7,660 nucleotides of DNA from Promethearchaeota archaeon (GTDB lineage: Archaea; Asgardarchaeota; Lokiarchaeia; Sigynarchaeales; SOKP01), in the NCBI GenBank assembly GCA_019057735.1, contig JAHLWV010000100.1, positions 1 through 7,660 on the forward strand, written 5' to 3'. Shown here piece after piece: positions 1-4,841 of the stretch. The notes under the pieces are model-generated. The model saw nothing but the letters and a program-made list of their open reading frames with translations, searched no databases and was not told the origin of the DNA. Positions within the stretch are counted from its first letter, which is position 1. Each line of letters opens with the position of its first letter. The position numbers and the translations under genes are program-made.

Positions 1-157
1 ATAAAGGGAGACTCCTGCCACCAAGACCTAATAAGAAGGTCAGAAATAAAATAGGGGGAGGAGGGCGAAATGAGTGTGTATTACCACACTACCAAAAGAC
101 AAAAATCCAGGGCGGGGCAGGAGTCATTGTTAGGTTTAAATCCCTATTTTATTTTTT
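1..157 (+). ncRNA. Probable 3' part of an unidentified structured RNA
   Basis: The first 125 bases hold about 45% G+C, and the sequence then drops abruptly to about 20%, as RNA genes do in AT-rich genomes. Bases 10-19 (gactcctgcc) are perfectly complementary to 116-125. Inside this are two small hairpins: 25-29 with 37-41, and 73-78 with 85-90. In addition 44-56 is perfectly complementary to 142-154, which would cross the 10-bp helix as a pseudoknot or be an alternative fold. Oligo-T follows. I could not match it to tRNA, 5S rRNA, SRP RNA, RNase P RNA or a box C/D or H/ACA guide. The strand is inferred from the downstream T-run. The left edge is cut by the window, so the true 5' end is unknown. 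The alternative is a coding tail: frame 1 is open from base 1 to a TAG at 52-54, and frame 3 is open throughout. Confidence 0.35.
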
Positions 158-180
158 TATAGATTTGTTTGTTTTTTTTA
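145..180 (+). terminator. Oligo-T tract after the GC-rich island
   Basis: Runs of T (147-150, 152-158 and 172-179, with a few interruptions) directly follow the GC-rich island. Archaeal RNA polymerase stops at such U-tracts without needing a hairpin, so this is a plausible end for a transcript coming from the left. The whole region to 450 is T-rich, which weakens the call. Confidence 0.35.
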
Positions 181-450
181 AGTTGGTTTTTTTGATATAT
201 AAATCTTTATCTTCAACGATTATTATATGCTTTACACATATAAATTTTTATCTTACTATACTAATATCTTTAGTCTTATTTAAAAGAATTGACAATATTT
301 TGAAACTTTTGTCGGAATTTAAAGGGTCTTACCCTTTTCTAACTAAAATTTTCCTAATTTCCAGTTATTCAATCGTTAAATATTTTTTATAATGAGAATT
401 ATCTTTTACAACTTAAAAGAATTTATTTTTTTTTAATTGTTCGGTAAGAA
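163..450. other. Gene-free, T-rich stretch
   Basis: No convincing gene is seen here. The plus-strand frame ending at 392 stays open only because the DNA is T-rich: its translation is a run of Phe, Ile, Leu and Ser with no domain-like pattern and no start signal. The last 40-50 bases should hold the promoter of the membrane-protein gene. An A/T box around 411-431 lies at a suitable distance from its GTG, but it cannot be told from background composition. Confidence 0.5.
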
Positions 451-879
451 GTGACATTGTTGGAGAAAAAAACAGAATCAAATCGAAATGATGGAGATAA
501 GGCTGAGAAAGATTTAAGTTTAAATGTTTCGACTTTTTTATTCGTAGTAATTGGTTTTGTAGTATCTTGGGTAAATATGACATTCATACAAGATGCTCCT
601 CGCTCAATTGAAGTTTTAGCGTTTCTTTCAATCATATTCACGACGATGATTCCGGGGATAATAATAGCCTTAATTAACAGGTATTGGGGATATGGTTATT
701 TGATAGGATTTGCGAGTGCGGGTATCCCGTTTTTAATTATTGTAGACCTATTTATTGGAGGTTACACTTTCGCCACAACTCTATTTATATTTATTATATT
801 ATGGTTAATTTTTTGGAAGACATGGCGTAGTTTGAGTTCAATAAGAACTGGTTCACTTGAGGAGGATCATTTACAATAA
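451..879 (+). CDS. Small four-helix integral membrane protein, function unknown
   Basis: This 142-residue protein has a charged, hydrophilic N-terminal tail (residues 1-25), then four hydrophobic segments at about 28-46, 53-75, 80-102 and 106-123. It ends in a basic and polar tail with a W-R-S-L stretch. The tails suggest that both ends lie in the cytoplasm (positive-inside rule; inference). No signal peptide, catalytic motif or transporter signature is visible, so no activity is assigned; it resembles uncharacterised small membrane proteins common in Asgard genomes. The start is GTG at 451, because an in-frame TAA lies two codons upstream; TTG codons at 457 and 460 are alternatives. No clear ribosome-binding site is seen. 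Its TAA (877-879) directly abuts the stop of the opposing zinc-finger gene. Confidence 0.75.
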   Translation: MTLLEKKTESNRNDGDKAEKDLSLNVSTFLFVVIGFVVSWVNMTFIQDAPRSIEVLAFLSIIFTTMIPGIIIALINRYWGYGYLIGFASAGIPFLIIVDLFIGGYTFATTLFIFIILWLIFWKTWRSLSSIRTGSLEEDHLQ

Positions 880-1086
880 CTAGAGCATAACAATCTGTTT
901 ACATTTAATGCAGGATTTCCTCTCAGCTTGAGCTTTTTTTGCGCATTCTAGGCAATATATAGTTTTACACTTAGGACAAGTATAAATATCTTCTGACAGA
1001 TCGCCTTTATGAAACAGACAAAATTTATTTGATGCCGTAAACGAAGGGGGTAAAGCTGGGGGAGGGGGTAATTTTTTATCGCTCAA
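880..1086 (-). CDS. Short zinc-finger protein, cross-brace (RING/PHD/FYVE-like) ligand pattern
   Basis: The 68-residue protein starts with a flexible proline-rich tail (PPPPALPP at residues 7-14). It then has eight candidate zinc ligands: C23-x2-H26, C37-x2-C40, C45-x2-C48 and C59-x2-C62. Four evenly paired ligand sets with x4 between the second and third pair fit a two-zinc cross-brace of the PHD/FYVE type better than a classical C3HC4 RING. Such modules usually bind proteins or lipids, and some RINGs recruit ubiquitin conjugases; which applies here is unknown. The start is TTG at 1086, the only usual start codon before the first cysteine. It lies 12 bases after the stop of the ACT-like gene and in the same frame, so the two are probably co-transcribed. 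No Shine-Dalgarno motif is seen. Being so short and TTG-started, the gene is real mainly on the strength of its ligand spacing. Confidence 0.72.
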   Translation of the reverse strand: MSDKKLPPPPALPPSFTASNKFCLFHKGDLSEDIYTCPKCKTIYCLECAKKAQAERKSCIKCKQIVML

Positions 1087-1098
1087 TTTATAAGAAGT

Positions 1099-1572
1099 TT
1101 ATTCATTATGAATTGGAATATCTTCTATTGATACATTAATAATTTTCTCAATTGCGAGGAATTTTTCTTTTATAAAGTCTATAGACATTTTCTTCGATTT
1201 TAGAGTGTCTCCTAATAGATAGGTTTCATAGAAGCAAGTTTCCAACTCATAACAAATTCCGGTGGTATGCAGAATATCTTTACTTAAACCAAGATCGTTA
1301 AGTACGGTCGATATTCCCTTTACTAGATCGGGCGAGAACTCAATTAACTTAATGAGAATTTTTTTTATCTCATTCGTATTAGTAGGAAAGCAGCTAATTT
1401 TTATTGAATCTTCGCGAGAAATGAAAATTAGCAAGTAATAAGGAGCTTGGTTGATTTCCGCTTTTACATCTTCTGGAAAAATAGTGGAATTAAAATCCTC
1501 TCTTGATAGGATTTTCCCAATAGAAATTTTATTTTTTTGTTTTCCTTGGTTGTTATTTACACCCATATTCAT
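1099..1572 (-). CDS. ACT-fold-like small domain protein
   Basis: From the ATG at 1572 the protein has 157 residues; a TTG one codon upstream is a less likely start. After a polar N-terminus of about 45 residues, the predicted order is strand (57-62), helices (66-79 and 84-94), a two-strand hairpin (99-119, containing LHTTGICYE and CFYETYL), helix (130-143) and strand (145-151). This beta-alpha-beta-beta-alpha-beta order fits the ACT superfamily, whose members usually bind small ligands such as amino acids and form dimers. The GIC...CFYETYL hairpin is a style I associate with uncharacterised Asgard ACT-like proteins (recollection, not a search). No enzyme domain is attached, so a sensing or regulatory role is inference. 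It is first of a two-gene unit with the zinc-finger protein. Confidence 0.83.
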   Translation of the reverse strand: MNMGVNNNQGKQKNKISIGKILSREDFNSTIFPEDVKAEINQAPYYLLIFISREDSIKISCFPTNTNEIKKILIKLIEFSPDLVKGISTVLNDLGLSKDILHTTGICYELETCFYETYLLGDTLKSKKMSIDFIKEKFLAIEKIINVSIEDIPIHNE

Positions 1573-1596
1573 CAAAAATTAAAATGTGATAAGAAG

Positions 1597-1605
1597 AGTA
1601 TATGT
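1597..1605 (-). promoter_or_regulatory. Possible TATA box of the ACT-like / zinc-finger unit
   Basis: On the minus strand this reads acatatact. Its centre lies about 26 bases before position 1575, which would put the transcript start within about 3 bases of the ATG at 1572. That makes a leaderless or nearly leaderless message, common in archaea and consistent with the lack of a ribosome-binding site. The surrounding DNA is so AT-rich that the match could be chance. Confidence 0.3.
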
Positions 1606-1825
1606 CTAATAATAAAATGATTTTATTTTAAATTTTTAGGTTTTTCTTGAAAAATATTTCTATCAATTAAACTAAAACCACCCAGATAATCATAATATTA
1701 ATTGGATTAAGCTTCAACTAGCTAAAAAAACTAGTAAGATGTCACTAAGATAATATTTACATTTTAAATCGTAATCGTTTTCATTTTTTAATAGGAATAG
1801 TTTTAAGTTAGAAAGTAGTCGAAAG

Positions 1826-2329
1826 ATGTCGAATAGATGGATTAATAAAAATATAGAGAAGTCGTATGGATTTAATTTAGAAAAGATTAATTTAGATGTT
1901 AATCGTTTTCACGCAATTTATTTCTTAGACAATATATCGGGGTCTTTACTACTTAGTAAAAAATATACGCAAAACTCAAGATTTTCTTCTCATGAAGATT
2001 TGATAAGTGGTTTTCTTAATGCACTTAATCTTTTTATAAATGAGATTAAACCTGAATCAATGAACGATGAGATTCAAGAAGTGAATTTTAAAGATAGTAG
2101 AATTTTATACGAAAGGAGAGGGAGATTATCAGTGATTGCAATTTCGAAGAAAACCAATTTACAAGTAGAGAGAGTAATTTTACATAGAATTATGGAAGAT
2201 TTTTACTATAGATTCGAATCTGCAATAAGAAATTTTAATGGAAACATAGATCCTTCAATTCTACAATATAAAAAAAGATTAGAAAATATGAATTTAAATA
2301 CTTTATTCAAATTTGATGTCCATTTATAG
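1826..2329 (+). CDS. Longin-like (profilin-fold) domain protein
   Basis: The 167-residue protein shows a longin/roadblock-type pattern: strands at 28-34 (HAIYFLD) and 39-44 (GSLLLSK), an amphipathic helix at 55-74 (DLISGFLNALNLFINEI), strands at 82-87, 91-96 and 101-107, and a long helix at 110-135. The motif of a hydrophobic strand, G-x-LLLS, then a helix rich in F, L and I followed by strand triplets is typical of longin domains found in large numbers in Asgard archaea. In eukaryotes this fold serves in vesicle-trafficking complexes and SNAREs, often with small GTPases; no GTPase gene lies in this window, so a partner is not seen. The start is ATG at 1826. A weak TATA-like run (1785-1793) sits 30-40 bases upstream, and no Shine-Dalgarno motif is present. 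The gene is divergent from the ACT-like gene and convergent with the repeat-protein gene (31-base gap). Confidence 0.88.
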   Translation: MSNRWINKNIEKSYGFNLEKINLDVNRFHAIYFLDNISGSLLLSKKYTQNSRFSSHEDLISGFLNALNLFINEIKPESMNDEIQEVNFKDSRILYERRGRLSVIAISKKTNLQVERVILHRIMEDFYYRFESAIRNFNGNIDPSILQYKKRLENMNLNTLFKFDVHL

Positions 2330-2360
2330 CTTTAGGTAAGATTAGAGAAGATTTCAATCT

Positions 2361-3842
2361 TTAGGTAGTATTCTCATCCTTTTTCTTCTGTTCAATTTTT
2401 TCAATTTTTCCTTCGATTAAAGAACTGATACCTTTAATATCTGGTTTAAGTTCTATTAGTTCTGAATCACGATTTTTCTGTTTTTCAATTATAAATGCTT
2501 TTTCCCCTATTGTTTTTTGAATAGCGTCACTTGATTTCTCAAAGTCAGGTTTTAATTCCATTCTTTTATGGTCCATCTCTTTTTGCTTCTCAATTCTGAA
2601 TGCTTTTTCGTCAATTGAAGATTTAATGGCTTGACTTGCTTTTGTTATGTCTGGTTTTATTTCCATACGTTTAGAATCCTCGGCTCTTTGCTTTTCTCGT
2701 AAAAACGCTTTTTCTTGTATAGATTTGCTAATTATTTCTGCGGTTTTTTTTATATCAGGTTTTAGGCCATGTTTTTTTTCATCAATTTCGCGACTTTTTT
2801 CCATTCTAAAGGCTTTTTCAGCTACTGTAGCACTAATAGCGTTTCCAGATTTCATAAAATCTGGTTTCAAATCTATTCTCTCATAATCCTTTTCTCTGCG
2901 CGTTTCGCGTAAAAAAGCTTTTGTTCCAATAGATTGGGCAATAGATTCTCCGGCTTTGCTAATATCTGGATTTAACTCTTTTATTTTTCTTTCTCTCTCT
3001 TTTTGCATATCAACCCTAAATGCTTTTTCGTTAATAGTTTCCTTTATTGCCTCTCCTTTACCTTCAATATCCGGATGTATTTCCCTTTTTTTTTGTTCAG
3101 TCTCTTTTTTTTTCTCAATTCTAAAAGCTTTTTCGGCTATTGTTTTACTTATCGCTTCACCCGTTTTCATAAAGTCTGGTTTGATATGCATTCTACTCAG
3201 ATCGCTTTCTCTTTGTTTTTCTCTTAAAAAAGACTTCTCTTCTATGGATTTATTAATTGCGTTGCTAGCAGTTTGCATGTCTGGTTTTAAATCTAGCAAT
3301 ACCGAAGCGCTCTCCTTCTTTTTTTCTATTAAAAAAGCTTTTTCATCAATATTTTTACTTATTACCTCTCCTGTTTGCTCAAAATTAGGTTTGATTTTCA
3401 TTCTGTGTTCATCAGATTCTCTCCTTTTTTCAATTAAGAAAACCTTGTCGTCAACAGTCTTGCTTATTACTTCACCTACCCCTCTAATATCAGGTTTTAG
3501 ATCGATCCTTATATGATCTTCTTCTCTGTGTTTCTCTCTCATAAAAGCTTTTTCACTTATGGATTTTTCAATCGCTTCACCAGTTTTTTCGATTTCGGGT
3601 TTAATCTCCATTCTTATTAGATCTTTTTCTCTTAGTTTTTCTCTCATGAAGCTTTTCTCTGATATTAATGAGGATATAAGATCTTTACTCTCTTCAAAAG
3701 CAATTTTTCGTTCTTCCTCGAAACTTTTGAAGTAATCTTCTCTATCTTCTTTTTCTTTTCTATATAGGTCATCAACGATCTTTTTCTGCTTCTCTATTTC
3801 TTCAGGAGTTAAAGGTTTATCGTTTTCTTCCAATTTTCTCAC
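2361..3842 (-). CDS. Twelve-repeat (12 x 35 residues) charged helical rod-like protein, function unknown
   Basis: This 493-residue protein has a charged N-terminal region (1-61), twelve consecutive repeats of exactly 35 residues (62-481) and a 12-residue polar tail. No unit has an insertion or deletion. In all twelve units K2, F4, P21 and I30 are invariant and position 34 is I or V; the landmarks are EKAF, LKPD and GEAI-x-KSI. Units are rich in K, R, E and D (around 40% or more) and have no cysteine. Each unit looks like one long helix starting at the P-D pair, so the protein may be a kinked rod or a helical solenoid. The 35-residue period equals five heptads, but it also equals the length of pentatricopeptide repeats, whose sequence does not match. 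No signal peptide or membrane segment is seen, so it is probably cytoplasmic. The start is GTG at 3842, with an in-frame TAA six codons upstream. I do not recognise the family. Confidence 0.92.
   Translation of the reverse strand: MRKLEENDKPLTPEEIEKQKKIVDDLYRKEKEDREDYFKSFEEERKIAFEESKDLISSLISEKSFMREKLREKDLIRMEIKPEIEKTGEAIEKSISEKAFMREKHREEDHIRIDLKPDIRGVGEVISKTVDDKVFLIEKRRESDEHRMKIKPNFEQTGEVISKNIDEKAFLIEKKKESASVLLDLKPDMQTASNAINKSIEEKSFLREKQRESDLSRMHIKPDFMKTGEAISKTIAEKAFRIEKKKETEQKKREIHPDIEGKGEAIKETINEKAFRVDMQKERERKIKELNPDISKAGESIAQSIGTKAFLRETRREKDYERIDLKPDFMKSGNAISATVAEKAFRMEKSREIDEKKHGLKPDIKKTAEIISKSIQEKAFLREKQRAEDSKRMEIKPDITKASQAIKSSIDEKAFRIEKQKEMDHKRMELKPDFEKSSDAIQKTIGEKAFIIEKQKNRDSELIELKPDIKGISSLIEGKIEKIEQKKKDENTT
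2400..3659 (-). repeat. Twelve tandem 105-bp units in coding DNA
   Basis: The array is 1260 bp, twelve units of 105 bp in frame, starting at the codon for residue 62 and ending at residue 481 of the repeat protein. The DNA units are diverged; what stays is short blocks such as aaaagctttttc (encoding E-K-A-F) and tctggtttta (encoding the L-K-P-D stretch). Selection is therefore on the protein. A partial degenerate unit (residues 53-61, S-K-D-L-I-S-S-L-I-S style) precedes the first full one. Units 5/6 and 8/9 are closer to each other than to the rest, pointing to block duplication. Confidence 0.93.
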
Positions 3843-3848
3843 GCTAGG

Positions 3849-3904
3849 AGTAAATTATTGTTTTTTTTAAATATAATATCAAAATTTGTATTTAATAATT
3901 TACT
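3849..3904. promoter_or_regulatory. Inverted repeat enclosing a TATA-like box before the repeat-protein gene
   Basis: Bases 3849-3859 (agtaaattatt) are perfectly complementary to 3894-3904. Between the arms the minus strand reads ttatattt at 3876-3869, a good archaeal TATA box. Its centre lies about 26 bases before 3846, so the transcript would start only a few bases ahead of the GTG at 3842. Two symmetric arms placed on either side of a TATA box are what an operator for a dimeric repressor would look like. The arms are almost wholly A/T, so chance is a real alternative. Confidence 0.35.
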
Positions 3905-4011
3905 TATCCAAGATTTAATAGATTTCAATATCTTAAATGTTCAAATTATTCCAATTTTTAAAGAGATGGAATTTTGTAATAGAACAAGAATCAGAACTTC
4001 GAGTAAGGTAT

Positions 4012-4755
4012 TTATTTAATTGGAATAGGTTCAAATGAATCTTCCGATATTGATTCCGTTAAACTAATAAGGGTAAGTCTCATTGAGAGCATTTCCATTA
4101 TTTCCTTGAAAAGCTTTTTGTAAATCTCAGAGCTTTTAATAATGTTAAAATTAATCATTAAATCGTCATATTTTTTTCCCAATTCTGTCTTAATCTCGTC
4201 TTGATTGTTTAATGTAATAACTTGAACCTTTAACCATTCGTCAATAATGGTCTTAATTTCAATTTCATTCTCAGTAAGAAGGGAATAATAGATTTTTTCT
4301 TCCTTAGTCTTGTTTGCTCTATCAAGATAAGCCTTATCTTGATACATAGGTTTAAGAAGTAGCCCTAAATTAATAATAATAGGCTGAATTTGAAGTTTCT
4401 CAAATGAATCTGATAAAAATTTCATTACTTGTCTTTTTTGTGTTAATTGAGAGTAATCAATATATTCTTGAACAAATCTCATCAATGCATTTTTTACTAG
4501 TAGCTCTTTAAAATCGCTTACGGATTCAGCTCGAATTTCTAAAGTAGTTTCAATGCAGTAGTAAACGGAATTCATAAAAGGTTTTACATTCTTAAAAAGT
4601 GAAAAATAGTAGATAAATTGGGTAATATTACTTAAAATTTCCATCTTAAGACTATCTGAATCAAATAATTCATCAATCTTCTTATCCAAGTTAAATTCGA
4701 GCTCAGAAATCGATAAGAATTGTCTTATTTCAGAATATCTTGATTTAAAATCCAT
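4012..4755 (-). CDS. All-helical protein of unknown function
   Basis: The 247-residue protein is predicted almost entirely helical: amphipathic stretches at about 5-30, 36-60, 62-75, 79-100, 104-122, 150-176, 184-200 and 207-232, with a break near the single L-K-P at 134-136. It ends with an acidic, proline-containing tail (SEDSFEPIPIK). There is no signal peptide, metal-binding cluster, Walker motif or recognisable catalytic set, and the hydrophobic stretches are too amphipathic to be membrane segments. I do not recognise a family. The start is ATG at 4755; a Shine-Dalgarno motif is not evident. It lies 86 bases below the stop of the HNH-type gene and 169 bases above the repeat-protein gene, on the same strand, so co-transcription with the HNH-type gene is possible but not shown. 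Confidence 0.84.
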   Translation of the reverse strand: MDFKSRYSEIRQFLSISELEFNLDKKIDELFDSDSLKMEILSNITQFIYYFSLFKNVKPFMNSVYYCIETTLEIRAESVSDFKELLVKNALMRFVQEYIDYSQLTQKRQVMKFLSDSFEKLQIQPIIINLGLLLKPMYQDKAYLDRANKTKEEKIYYSLLTENEIEIKTIIDEWLKVQVITLNNQDEIKTELGKKYDDLMINFNIIKSSEIYKKLFKEIMEMLSMRLTLISLTESISEDSFEPIPIK

Positions 4756-4841
4756 TATTAAATTTATTGAACCATCTTATTAATAAAATATTATTATTTT
4801 TTTACAAAAAGGTAGAAAATCCTTTAGTTGTACCATCCAAG

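Noticed and set aside
127..146. tRNA T-arm-like sequence (ggtttaaatcc)
   Set aside because: The stem does not continue beyond two pairs in the T-arm register, the conserved C of the loop is T, and no acceptor, D or anticodon arms fit upstream.
165..392. Plus-strand open frame of 75 codons
   Set aside because: It is open because the DNA is T-rich. Its translation is a Phe/Ile/Leu/Ser run without domain pattern or start signal, so a membrane-protein reading would be an artefact of composition.
423..641. Minus-strand frame opposite the membrane-protein gene
   Set aside because: It overlaps a clear membrane-protein coding frame and has no recognisable content.
1772..1911. Direct repeat of taatcgttttca (1772-1783 and 1900-1911)
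   Set aside because: A 12-base repeat is expected by chance in several thousand bases of such AT-rich DNA, and one copy lies inside coding sequence.
2348..2361. Small hairpin between the convergent longin-like and repeat-protein genes (aagat-ttca-atctt)
   Set aside because: It has five mostly A/T pairs with no T-run on either side. It is too weak to call a terminator.
2647..3516. Long plus-strand open frames opposite the repeat-protein gene
   Set aside because: They mirror the 105-bp repeats on the coding strand and only look like serine- and phenylalanine-rich repeat proteins; they are shadows.
2400..3659. CRISPR array or Borg-type tandem DNA repeats
   Set aside because: The 105-bp period has no spacers, the DNA copies are diverged, and the reading frame is kept throughout. 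It is a protein repeat.
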